From the NCBI GenBank assembly GCA_016845145.1, contig JAERTE010000077.1:1-64000 (forward strand): a DNA stretch of 64,000 nucleotides, given 5' to 3'. Below the pieces are notes generated by a model. It searched no databases, was not told where the DNA came from, and was given only the letters and a program-made list of their open reading frames with translations. Within the stretch, counting starts at the first letter, position 1. Every line of letters begins with the position of its first letter. The translations under genes and the position numbers were made by a program. Origin of the DNA: Rhodospirillaceae bacterium (GTDB taxonomy: Bacteria; Pseudomonadota; Alphaproteobacteria; Rhodospirillales; Casp-alpha2). Below are positions 17,758-25,112 of this stretch, in pieces.

Positions 17758-18211
17758 AATTAATTTCGCCGCCGGGCAACAAGTACAATACCAGTGCCTC
17801 GCCATCGGTAACCGTCGGAAAATGCCCGGACCCCGGATCATTGACGCACCAGCCGGCACCCTGGCCGTCAAACTTCGCATCGGCGTCCTGCGGCATGGTC
17901 AGGCAGACCTCGCCGGTGGGGTGGATATGATGCGGTCCGACGATGTCTTTCAGTTGCACCACGTCGACCGATAGATCATGGGTTTCTGCTGCCGCCTCAA
18001 TGACACGGCCGAAACGGCGGCCCTCTCCACCTTCCGCACACATCCAGCCGGCATCAATGGCGGCAAGGCAGGCGTTCTCGATTTCCTTGAACAAATCGCT
18101 ACCGGCAGGGTAGGCGGCATTCAAGCGCCCGGCCAAACCCTGGTCCACCGCGCCTTCAGCGACGGTATCGAAAACCGGTTTCATGAGGTCTTGGAATTCC
18201 TGCGGCTGCAT
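17729..18211 (-). CDS. DUF4863 protein, 4-hydroxylaminobenzoate lyase-like
   Basis: A 160-residue cupin-like protein. The segment SVDVVQLKDIVGPHHIHPTG with its His pair, then DGQGAGWCVNDPGSGHFPTV and ALVLYLLPGGEINF, matches the DUF4863 family, whose named member PnbB turns 4-hydroxylaminobenzoate into protocatechuate and ammonia. Function here is likely some aromatic or amino-aromatic step but is not proven. ATG at 18211 has AAGGGACAG upstream and is preferred over 18346. Convergent overlap with the amidohydrolase. Confidence 0.75.
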   Translation of the reverse strand: MQPQEFQDLMKPVFDTVAEGAVDQGLAGRLNAAYPAGSDLFKEIENACLAAIDAGWMCAEGGEGRRFGRVIEAAAETHDLSVDVVQLKDIVGPHHIHPTGEVCLTMPQDADAKFDGQGAGWCVNDPGSGHFPTVTDGEALVLYLLPGGEINFTGKKPPAT

Positions 18212-18336
18212 GAGCTGTCCCTTCAAGCTTTTGTGAGCAGTCTTTGTGCGCGCTGACTGTTGAATCCAGAATAAAACTCGTATGATGAGTTTGTAAACTG
18301 ATTGGTTAGCTGATTGTTTCTCGGGAGGCCCAGGCC

Positions 18337-18786
18337 ATGCGCGCACTTGTTGTATTCGTTCTTATCGCATCATTCATTTCAATCAGCGGCGCCGTCCGCG
18401 CCGAAACTGAATTGGCCGATCCGAAACCGGGTTTCGATAATCCGAGGCGCATCATGCTGCAACTGACCAGTGATGACCCGAAGGATATGAACAATATTCT
18501 GTGGAATGCCATCAACCTGCAGAAGTTCTATGGTATCGACAATGTGGAGATCGCCATTGTCGGGTTTGGCGGCGGTATGAAAGCGTTTTACGAAAAAGAC
18601 TCACCCGTCGCGGATCGCATCAAAAGCCAGCTCAAATACGGCATCGAGTTTGTCGGATGCGGCAATACCATGACCGCCACGCACCGCAAGCCAAGTGAAT
18701 TGATCCCGGGCGTCAAGCATGTGACCGCGGGCATCGCCGAAATCGTCGAGCGGAAACTCAAGGGCTGGATTTACATTCGGCCATAG
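18337..18786 (+). CDS. Secreted DsrE-like sulfur-binding protein
   Basis: A 149-residue protein with a Sec signal peptide (MRALVVFVLIASFISISGAV, cleavage after VRA). The mature part has the DsrE/DsrF fold: RIMLQLTSDDPKDMNNILWN, VEIAIVGFGGGMKAFY, and a single conserved Cys in EFVGCGNTM, the position that carries persulfide in cytoplasmic DsrE proteins. Periplasmic forms are found with thiosulfate-oxidising genes. Upstream is an inverted repeat (AAACTC, 7 bases, GAGTTT; 18274-18292) overlapping a possible -10 (TATGAT). Confidence 0.75.
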   Translation: MRALVVFVLIASFISISGAVRAETELADPKPGFDNPRRIMLQLTSDDPKDMNNILWNAINLQKFYGIDNVEIAIVGFGGGMKAFYEKDSPVADRIKSQLKYGIEFVGCGNTMTATHRKPSELIPGVKHVTAGIAEIVERKLKGWIYIRP

Positions 18787-18800
18787 CCGATAGTCGCCCC

Positions 18801-19463
18801 ATGAGCTTGATTCTTTACGACCTTTGCGGCGCCGACGACCTCCGGTTCAGTCCGTTTTGCTGGCGCACGCGTTTGGCGTTGATGCACAAGGGGCTGACCT
18901 TCGAAACCGTGCCGGTGGGCTTTACCGAAAAGCACAAAATCGCCTTTTCCGAACAAGATAAAGTGCCCGTGATCGATGACGGCGGCACGGTGGTCAGCGA
19001 CAGTTGGGCTATCGCTGAATACCTGGAAGATGCCTATCCTGGCCACCCGGCATTGTTCCCAGGCGCACGCGGGCGGCGCTACGCTAAAATGACGAACGAT
19101 TGGGCCGACAAGCTGAACCCATTTATATTGAAGTCGATCATCGTCGATGTGCATGACAAGTTGGACCCTGCCGACCAGATCTATTTCCGCGAATCGCGGG
19201 AAAAGCGGTTCGGCAAGGCGCTGGAGAAGGTGCAAGCCAACCGCGACGAGACGCGCCGGCAATTGCGCGATGGCTTGGCATCCATGCGGGCACATTTGAT
19301 GGATGGTCCATTCGTGAGCGGTCAAGCGCCGGCCTATGGTGATTTCATCGTATTCGGCTCGCTTAGGTGGGCCGAGCTGTGCAGCGATTTTCCAATGATC
19401 TCCGATGAGGACCCGATCACTGATTGGTACGCCCGTGTCGGCACAACCATGGGCGTCAAATGA
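18801..19463 (+). CDS. Glutathione S-transferase, LigE/beta-etherase-like
   Basis: 220 residues with a thioredoxin-like N-terminal domain (LYDLCGADDLRFSPFCWRTR, then DKVPVIDDGGTVVSDSWAIA, the glutathione-binding stretch) and an all-helical C-terminal domain. The layout fits the LigE/FuiA-type GSTs of alphaproteobacteria. It starts 14 bases after the DsrE-like gene, hence probably one transcript; glutathione persulfide handling is a possible role, but no residue proves it. Confidence 0.85.
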   Translation: MSLILYDLCGADDLRFSPFCWRTRLALMHKGLTFETVPVGFTEKHKIAFSEQDKVPVIDDGGTVVSDSWAIAEYLEDAYPGHPALFPGARGRRYAKMTNDWADKLNPFILKSIIVDVHDKLDPADQIYFRESREKRFGKALEKVQANRDETRRQLRDGLASMRAHLMDGPFVSGQAPAYGDFIVFGSLRWAELCSDFPMISDEDPITDWYARVGTTMGVK

Positions 19464-19549
19464 TCACCATCAGTTGATGAAAAGATTAGAGACATCCATA
19501 TTCAATTTTGGTAAAGTGTTGTCTGCATCCGGAAATCAGGGAGATGGAT

Positions 19550-19972
19550 GTGAAAAACATTCTATATTTCGTATTCGCTGGCGTAATCCTTCTCAGCCGT
19601 CCCGATCAGGTGGCTGCGGCAGAGTTGGTCATGTTCGAGCAGGACATGTGCGAATGGTGTGAAGTGTGGCATGAGGAGGTCGGTGAGGTGTATGCCAAGA
19701 CCGACGAATCCCGCACCGCACCGTTACGCCGTATCGATATTTTCGAGACTCGGCCCACTGACCTCAAGGAGGTCAGGCGCATCCAATTTACGCCGACGTT
19801 CGTGTTGATGGATGAGGGACGCGAGGTCGGGCGGATTCTCGGTTATCCGGGGGAGAGTTTTTTCTGGGAACTCCTGGGGCAGATGCTGAAGAAACTGCCT
19901 GGGGAATCGCGTCGGGCTTGTCTCGCACCTAGCGTCAGTCCGGCGCAAAACCAAGGAGAGAAAACATGTTAA
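19550..19972 (+). CDS. soxS: SoxS-like periplasmic thioredoxin
   Basis: About 140 residues with an N-terminal signal segment (KNILYFVFAGVILLSR). The redox motif is MCEWCEVW; then RRIDIFETRP and a cis-Pro region QFTPTFVLMDEGREVGRI with GYPGESFFW, the pattern of SoxS, which in Paracoccus keeps SoxY and the other Sox proteins reactivated. GTG at 19550 has GGGAG six bases upstream; ATG at 19544 lies directly on that site and is less likely. The last 7 bases overlap the next gene. Confidence 0.8.
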   Translation: MKNILYFVFAGVILLSRPDQVAAAELVMFEQDMCEWCEVWHEEVGEVYAKTDESRTAPLRRIDIFETRPTDLKEVRRIQFTPTFVLMDEGREVGRILGYPGESFFWELLGQMLKKLPGESRRACLAPSVSPAQNQGEKTC

Positions 19973-20469
19973 AGCGCGCGTTGATCAGTGCCGTTTTGAG
20001 CGGCTTCATTGCTGGCCATGCCATGGCGGCGGATGACGAGGCGTTGGTATCGTTCAAGGTCATGACGCCTGAGACAGCCATGGAGTTGGCCCAGGCGACA
20101 TTGGCCGATTGCCGCAAACGCGGGTTCCAAGTCGCGGTTGCCGTGGTTGACCGATTCGGTGTCATGCAGGTGATGTTGCGCGACCGGTTTGCCGGCCCGC
20201 ACACGCCGGAGACGGCGCGCCGCAAGGCCTGGACGGCTGTCAGCTTCCGCACCGACACGACGTCGATGGTGGCGGTGACCAAAGCGGGCGAGCCGCAGGC
20301 TGGTGTGCGTCATGTTCCCAATGCATTGATGATTGGTGGCGGTCTACCGGTCGAGGCGGGCGGGTCGATGGTTGGCGCCATTGGCGTGTCCGGTGCGCCC
20401 GGAGGAGAACTGGATGACGCCTGCGCCCTCGCCGGTATCGAAGCGGTTGAGGATAAATTGGCATTCTGA
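19966..20469 (+). CDS. HbpS/GlcG family protein, exported
   Basis: 167 residues: a signal peptide (MLKRALISAVLSGFIAGHAM, cut after MAA) followed by a GlcG/HbpS domain (VAVAVVDRFGVMQVMLRDRF, then GGLPVEAGGSMVGAIGVSG). HbpS binds heme in Streptomyces; the family role in sulfur oxidisers is unknown, though such genes are often seen near sox. Translation is coupled to soxS by overlap, so the two products are expected in the periplasm together. Confidence 0.8.
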   Translation: MLKRALISAVLSGFIAGHAMAADDEALVSFKVMTPETAMELAQATLADCRKRGFQVAVAVVDRFGVMQVMLRDRFAGPHTPETARRKAWTAVSFRTDTTSMVAVTKAGEPQAGVRHVPNALMIGGGLPVEAGGSMVGAIGVSGAPGGELDDACALAGIEAVEDKLAF

Positions 20470-20545
20470 GTTTCACGAATGACAAGTGTACAATGGTTCA
20501 TTTTACATTCGTAGCGGACTATTATAGAATTGCGGGAGTATCTCT

Positions 20546-20971
20546 GTGGAAACATTGAACGCTGGGGGGAGTTGTCGGCCGGCGAAGTGTGCCGTGGAGA
20601 ACGGTAGCGAAGGGAAGGTAAGCGTGGACGCGCTCGATACATCATTGATGAGCAACGCCAAACGGGCGAGCGAATTCCTCAAGGTCATGGCCAACGAGAA
20701 CCGCCTAATTATCTTGTGTGCATTGGCACAAGGTGAGAAAAATGTTGGCGAGTTGGAAGACATCCTGGGCATTCGCCAACCGACCTTGTCGCAGCAACTG
20801 AGCCGATTGCGGGCTGAGGACGTTGTCGTGACGCGGCGGGAATCCAAGCAAATTTACTACCGGATCGCCAGCGACGAGGCTGTTGAGTTGATCGGTCTCA
20901 TGTACGACCTATTTTGTGACAAGGACATGGAAATGTCCGTTGCGCCGCAGGTTTCAGCGAACGTTGCCTGA
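20546..20971 (+). CDS. soxR: ArsR-family persulfide-sensing repressor, SoxR/SqrR/BigR type
   Basis: Up to 141 residues with a winged-helix domain (ENRLIILCALAQGEKNVGEL, then RQPTLSQQLSRLRAE and QIYYRIASDEAV). Cys58 and Cys124 are 66 residues apart, the same spacing as the two sensor cysteines of SqrR and BigR (41/107), which form a tetrasulfide link with sulfane sulfur and release DNA. Two more Cys (10, 15) are in an N-terminal extension. GTG at 20546 has GGGAG upstream; a GTG at 20624 with GAAGG would drop the extension. Likely represses the sox and perhaps apr genes. Confidence 0.85.
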   Translation: METLNAGGSCRPAKCAVENGSEGKVSVDALDTSLMSNAKRASEFLKVMANENRLIILCALAQGEKNVGELEDILGIRQPTLSQQLSRLRAEDVVVTRRESKQIYYRIASDEAVELIGLMYDLFCDKDMEMSVAPQVSANVA

Positions 20972-21310
20972 TGATGGCCGTTGTTCGGCTTCCTTGCTGA
21001 CCACATAAGTCAGACAAAAAACCCGCAAACACGATGCCATGTTGTTCCGATCAACGGGGCAGTGATGGTTAATGCTGGTGACCAATGCGGGCACTGAGCA
21101 CCCTTCTTTCTCCGCGAGTTCGTCTAAAACCTGCCAGAAGGCAGCCTCGAGTCGTATTGTGGTCGAATGGCCATGGATACGGAGCGACTTCCGCACGGGT
21201 GTAAAATCAAAGGCTTGCGCATTGTCATGCAGATCGAACGCCCGTTGTAAAGGCGAACAGCCGGATGAGGCAGCGGCATTCGAACCAAGTTTGGTCGATA
21301 GGTCATGCAT
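20954..21310 (-). CDS. Ribbon-helix-helix domain protein (PF13467)
   Basis: About 118 residues. The C-terminal half, RKSLRIHGHSTTIRLEAAFW then VLDELAEKEGCSVPALV and NMASCLRVFCLTYV, is the alphaproteobacterial RHH_4 domain, likely DNA-binding. The first 40 residues are not recognised. ATG at 21310 was taken; a GTG at 21316 is also in frame; neither has a strong ribosome site. Tail-to-tail overlap of 18 bases with the ArsR repressor gene. Confidence 0.75.
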   Translation of the reverse strand: MHDLSTKLGSNAAASSGCSPLQRAFDLHDNAQAFDFTPVRKSLRIHGHSTTIRLEAAFWQVLDELAEKEGCSVPALVTSINHHCPVDRNNMASCLRVFCLTYVVSKEAEQRPSSGNVR

Positions 21311-21370
21311 GAACACAATCGTAACCGATGCAAAATTATCGCACCGTGACTCAAATCACATTGTGGCCTC

Positions 21371-21395
21371 ATTGTACTACAAAAAATCGTACAAT
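21371..21395. promoter_or_regulatory. Inverted repeat upstream of the FadL-type gene
   Basis: ATTGTAC and GTACAAT are perfect 7-base arms, 11 bases apart, about 100 bases before the porin start. GTACAAT also occurs once, as a single half, upstream of soxR (20488-20494). A candidate operator; the binding protein is unknown. Confidence 0.45.
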
Positions 21396-21497
21396 ATGTG
21401 GAATAGTGGAGTCTCGTAATAACAGGCGGTTTTTCGATTTTTTCGAATGTGTCTAAAGCCGCCTTGTTCATAAAAATCGAGAGGCTCAAAGGGACAA

Positions 21498-22724
21498 ATG
21501 GAAACGATTAAGAAGATTATGTGCGTTGCGGCAGCCGCTGGGGTGATAAGCCTGGCAAATGGTTCCGCCATGGCAACGAACGGTCAACTGCCGACCTGTG
21601 TCGGCACTTACAAATGCGGCATGGGCGGAGCCGGGATTGGCTTGGCTACGGACGCGACGGCGGCGGCTGTAAACCCTGCCTTGATCGCGCGCATGGGCAA
21701 TGAGTTCATGATCTCCGTGGGCTGGTTTCATGCCGACGTGACCGGCGACGCGCATGGTGCGCAAGGTAATGGCTTGGGACCTCAGGAGAGCGACGCGAGC
21801 GATTTTGCCAACGGTTCTCTTGGTGTGAATTATCGCCTCGATGACCATTGGGCGCTAAACTTGTCCCTGTACCCGGGCGGGGGCGGCGCGTCGGATTGGG
21901 ATATTTCGCGGACAGAAGGCAAGAACGGCCAGGCGAGTGGTGTCGATCACGCAATCCGTTGGCGTATGTTCGCCGGCCAATTGGGCGTCGGTTGGGCGCC
22001 GACCAAGAAAGCATCTTACGGTTTGGGCATGGTCGTCATCCGGTCGGATATGAAAACCGATTCGTTGGATAACGCCTTTAATCTGCCAAACCCGGGGCCG
22101 AACCAGGTTGTTGATGTCGCCTGGGGCGCAGGAGTCCAGGTTGGCGGTGTATGGGACTTCATGGATGATCGGTTGACGATCGCCGCTGACTATCAGTCCG
22201 AAGTCTTCATGCAGCGGTTCGAAAAGTATAGAAACATCTTCAACAGCCCGGTAAACCGGCCCCCGACGGCGACCATTGGCGCGGTTATTCGACCGACCAG
22301 CGCGACGCGGCTCGCTTTGGATGTCAAGCATGTCGAGCAAACTGCCATTCGGACGATCAGCTCGGAACCAGCGTCCGAAGGCGGCTTCGGTTGGAAAAAC
22401 CGACTGGTCTACATGGTCGGCGGAGAACATGATTGGGATGACAAGTTGACCGTCCGAGCAGGTTGGAATTATGGCGAATCACCGATTGATGAGGGCCATG
22501 TATTCGCGAACTTCCTGTTCCCGGGGATTACGGAGCACCATTTTACGGCTGGTGGCTCCTATGAACTGATGCCCGGCATCGAAGTTGGGTTCAGCGGGTA
22601 CTACGCTCCGCGTGTCATCCTGACGGATGATGGAAGCGGCGATAGCTTTTCTCAGAACAACTCAGGTAGCTGGCTCCGTCATCGTCAATACGGCATGCAG
22701 CTCTCATTTCGTAAGTCGTTTTAG
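21498..22724 (+). CDS. OmpP1/FadL/TodX family outer-membrane porin
   Basis: 408 residues. After a signal peptide (cut after SAMA) comes the hatch-like N-terminal stretch with AGIGLATDATAAAVNPALIA, typical of FadL-family barrels, then alternating amphipathic strands and a terminal aromatic (SFRKSF), the usual signal for barrel assembly. FadL proteins admit hydrophobic compounds. A Cys pair (LPTCVGTYKCGMGG) precedes the hatch. Located between soxR and sox genes, it may handle sulfur compounds or sulfur chains, by inference. A strong terminator follows. Confidence 0.85.
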   Translation: METIKKIMCVAAAAGVISLANGSAMATNGQLPTCVGTYKCGMGGAGIGLATDATAAAVNPALIARMGNEFMISVGWFHADVTGDAHGAQGNGLGPQESDASDFANGSLGVNYRLDDHWALNLSLYPGGGGASDWDISRTEGKNGQASGVDHAIRWRMFAGQLGVGWAPTKKASYGLGMVVIRSDMKTDSLDNAFNLPNPGPNQVVDVAWGAGVQVGGVWDFMDDRLTIAADYQSEVFMQRFEKYRNIFNSPVNRPPTATIGAVIRPTSATRLALDVKHVEQTAIRTISSEPASEGGFGWKNRLVYMVGGEHDWDDKLTVRAGWNYGESPIDEGHVFANFLFPGITEHHFTAGGSYELMPGIEVGFSGYYAPRVILTDDGSGDSFSQNNSGSWLRHRQYGMQLSFRKSF

Positions 22725-22750
22725 ATCTCTGATAATCTGAGCAAAAGAAA

Positions 22751-22776
22751 ACGGCCCTTACGGGCCGTTTTTTTTC
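22751..22776 (+). terminator. Intrinsic terminator after the FadL-type gene
   Basis: ACGGCCC and GGGCCGT form a 7-pair stem with a 4-base loop, followed by a run of nine T. On the other strand the A run before it could serve the convergent soxW gene. Confidence 0.9.
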
Positions 22777-22797
22777 GTTCCTTTGCCGGCATAATCG

Positions 22798-23445
22798 TCA
22801 CCAGGCGGGAACGCCTTGGCCCGATGCCTTCAAGTCCGCAACGCGGGTTTTCAGATACTTGTGAAAGTTCCCCTGTGTATAAGCCTTTTCCTGTACGAAT
22901 TGGAAGAACGTCAGAAAATGGAACGGGCGTAGATAACCCGGAATGCGCGCGACCTCCGTGGCTTTGCCGGATTTCCCAGCAAGTTCTTCGACGGTTTCCG
23001 GGAAGAACTGGATGGTCGGTGTGAAACGCACCTGATTCTGTTTGGCCAGCTTGCGCTCGCTCATGGCAGTACTGCTGAAATCAACAACCTCGCGTGCACC
23101 TTTGACGTCCAACTGTACGATCTCGAAGTTGTCGCGGATAAAATCGGTCACTTGCGGGATGGCGAAATTAAGCAAATGTGTCTCGCGACAGTAGGGGCAG
23201 CCGTCGAGCTCCCACATGACGGCGAAGCGTTTGCCGTTGTCGCGTGCTTCTTGCAGGTCGTCGGCGAGTTCGAGGAAGCTTTCCAGAAACCACGACTGCG
23301 TATAGGAGCCGAAATCGCTATCGGTCATCGGCACGGGTGCATAGTCGGGCGAGGTAGGGGCGGCGCTCATTACGGTGGACGGCAGCATTGCTGTCGCCAG
23401 GCCGCCAAGTGCCAGGCGGCCGAGGTTTCTGCGTGAGACGATCAT
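22798..23445 (-). CDS. soxW: SoxW-like thioredoxin with Tat signal
   Basis: 215 residues. The N-terminus VSRRNLGRLALGGLATAMLP has a twin-arginine motif, so it is exported folded. The thioredoxin centre is ELDGCPYCRETH near residue 83, and FTPTIQFFP is the cis-Pro loop. The sequence parallels the second soxW gene at 29432, including the end GYLRPFHFLTFFQFVQEKAY. Role: reduction of Sox protein disulfides with electrons from SoxV. Convergent with the porin gene; it lies outside the soxXYZAB string. Confidence 0.82.
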   Translation of the reverse strand: MIVSRRNLGRLALGGLATAMLPSTVMSAAPTSPDYAPVPMTDSDFGSYTQSWFLESFLELADDLQEARDNGKRFAVMWELDGCPYCRETHLLNFAIPQVTDFIRDNFEIVQLDVKGAREVVDFSSTAMSERKLAKQNQVRFTPTIQFFPETVEELAGKSGKATEVARIPGYLRPFHFLTFFQFVQEKAYTQGNFHKYLKTRVADLKASGQGVPAW

Positions 23446-23512
23446 GGGTTCCTCTTGGTTTCAAATCACAGCGTGTCGGTGTTGTTTATCATATAGCAAA
23501 TGATGCATGTGT

Positions 23513-23538
23513 CATATAGTATCAATTGCGATCATATG
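23513..23538. promoter_or_regulatory. Imperfect palindrome in the soxW / unknown periplasmic gene promoter region
   Basis: CATAT, TCAATTGCGA core and ATATG make a 26-base imperfect palindrome; another TCATATAG copy sits about 22 bases to the left. It lies in the 115-base gap between divergent starts and could be an operator for both. Confidence 0.35.
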
Positions 23539-23560
23539 AATGTGTGGAGGAAAAGGGCGT

Positions 23561-24328
23561 ATGGGGTCTGTTGTTGTGATGGTTAACTCTATGGTTCGAG
23601 CGTCGTTACTGGGGCTGGCGGTTCTATTTGGTGCCCTAACGGGGACGGCGACTGCGGGTTCCGTTTCTGACCCGGCACCCGCATTTCACAATGCCGTATC
23701 GGACGCCTACGGCCACTACCGCGAGGCGTTTTTCTATCTGCGCCGAGGGAACGCGATGACGGCGGCGTTCGAGTTGGAGGCTTTGGTGGAAAAATGGCAC
23801 GTTTTAATCAAGGAGCATGCGTCGAATCCGCCGACACCCTACGCCAAGGACGGCCAGTGGGCCGCGGTCCTCAAAAATGTTGGCAGTATCGCAGAGAAGG
23901 CCTTGGAAGCCGCAGTTAGTGGTGAATCGAAAGCGGCATACGACGAACTACAGCCGGTGCGTGGGATGCTGCGTGATCTACGTGAGCGAAACGGCGTCAG
24001 GCTGTTCCGCGACTACGTAGAAGACGCCAACGCCACTTTCCGGGAGTTGTTCAAGTTCCGGCGGAACCCACCTGATTTCGAAAACCCTCAATCCGTCGCT
24101 TCGTTGCGAAAGAATCTCGCGGCCACCATCTCGGCTTATCAATCCTGCCTGGATCAGGCGCCGGCGGATGTCGCCGCCGATGAGCAGTTCCACCGCCTGG
24201 TGACAGACAGCCTGGAGGTTCTGAAGCGCATGGATCTGGCCATCGAAGCGAAAAGCGAGCTCCGGGTGATCAATATCCTGCGGCGTGTCGTGTCATCCAA
24301 CAATATTCTGTGGATGCGTTTCGGTTGA
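23561..24328 (+). CDS. Periplasmic helical protein of unknown function in the sox locus
   Basis: 255 residues: a signal peptide (VRASLLGLAVLFGALTGTAT, cut after TAG or TATA) then an almost entirely helical chain with charged amphipathic repeats (AFFYLRRGNAMTAAFELEAL, SLRKNLAATISAYQSCLDQA). No heme CxxCH is present, so it is not a c-type cytochrome, though the four-helix look recalls cytochrome c-prime or b562. ATG at 23561 has GGAGG and AAAGGG upstream. Divergent from soxW and convergent with soxV. Likely periplasmic partner of the Sox system; function not known. Confidence 0.75.
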   Translation: MGSVVVMVNSMVRASLLGLAVLFGALTGTATAGSVSDPAPAFHNAVSDAYGHYREAFFYLRRGNAMTAAFELEALVEKWHVLIKEHASNPPTPYAKDGQWAAVLKNVGSIAEKALEAAVSGESKAAYDELQPVRGMLRDLRERNGVRLFRDYVEDANATFRELFKFRRNPPDFENPQSVASLRKNLAATISAYQSCLDQAPADVAADEQFHRLVTDSLEVLKRMDLAIEAKSELRVINILRRVVSSNNILWMRFG

Positions 24329-24332
24329 TCCG

Positions 24333-25076
24333 TTAACCGGTTTTACCAAGTGCCGGGAAGGTCTCCAGCAGCCAGAACGCCACGTCGGCGACGGTGCCCG
24401 TCAGGAACATGATGCCGGTGATCACCAGCAACGCCCCCATGACGCGCTCCACCGTCTGCATGTGCCGGCGCGCACGGCCCATGAACGCCATGAACGGCTT
24501 CACCAGCAACGCCGCTGCCAGGAACGGAATGCCCAGCCCAGCCGAATAGACGGCCAGCAGCGACGCGCCGCGGGTGACCGAGTCCTCGCTGCCGGCGACA
24601 AACAGGATCGCCGCCAACACAGGCCCGACACAAGGGGTCCAGCCAAACGCGAATGCGAGGCCGATGATGTAGGCGCCGATGACGCCGGCCGGTTTGCTTT
24701 CAGCGTGGAAGCGCGCTTCGCGGTACAGCATGGAGATCTTGAAGATGCCCATGAAATGCAGGCCCATAACGATAATCACGGCGCCGGCGACCTTGGAAAG
24801 GATATCCATATAGTCGGCGACCACCTGGCCGATGGCTGAAGCGGTCGCACCCAAGGCGACGAACACTGTGGAAAAACCGAGCACAAAGGCAATGGCGGCA
24901 ATGAACACACGTCGCATCAGTTGCGGGTCCGGCTCGCCGTCGCCGGCAACCTGGTCGAGCGTGACGCCGCCCAGGAAACACAGATAGGGCGGCACCAGCG
25001 GCAACACGCATGGCGACAGGAAACTCAGGATTCCGGCACCGAGCGCGCCAGCATAGGAAACGTCAAATCCACCCAT
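24333..25076 (-). CDS. soxV: SoxV/CcdA-type thiol-disulfide membrane transporter
   Basis: 247 residues and six membrane helices. The two redox-active Cys lie in LSFLSPCVLPLVPPYLCFL and FGWTPCVGPVLAAI, the CcdA hallmark. It carries electrons from cytoplasmic thioredoxin to periplasmic SoxW. Starts 36 bases after soxB and is the last gene of the minus-strand sox run. A general cytochrome c maturation role is possible, but the position favours SoxV. Confidence 0.9.
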   Translation of the reverse strand: MGGFDVSYAGALGAGILSFLSPCVLPLVPPYLCFLGGVTLDQVAGDGEPDPQLMRRVFIAAIAFVLGFSTVFVALGATASAIGQVVADYMDILSKVAGAVIIVMGLHFMGIFKISMLYREARFHAESKPAGVIGAYIIGLAFAFGWTPCVGPVLAAILFVAGSEDSVTRGASLLAVYSAGLGIPFLAAALLVKPFMAFMGRARRHMQTVERVMGALLVITGIMFLTGTVADVAFWLLETFPALGKTG

Positions 25077-25112
25077 AGCGGGACCTTACTCCAATTGACC
25101 GATCACGCGGGG

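Noticed and set aside
21072..21419. 115-codon frame opposite the ribbon-helix-helix gene
   Set aside because: No domain, and the opposite strand encodes a recognisable PF13467 domain.
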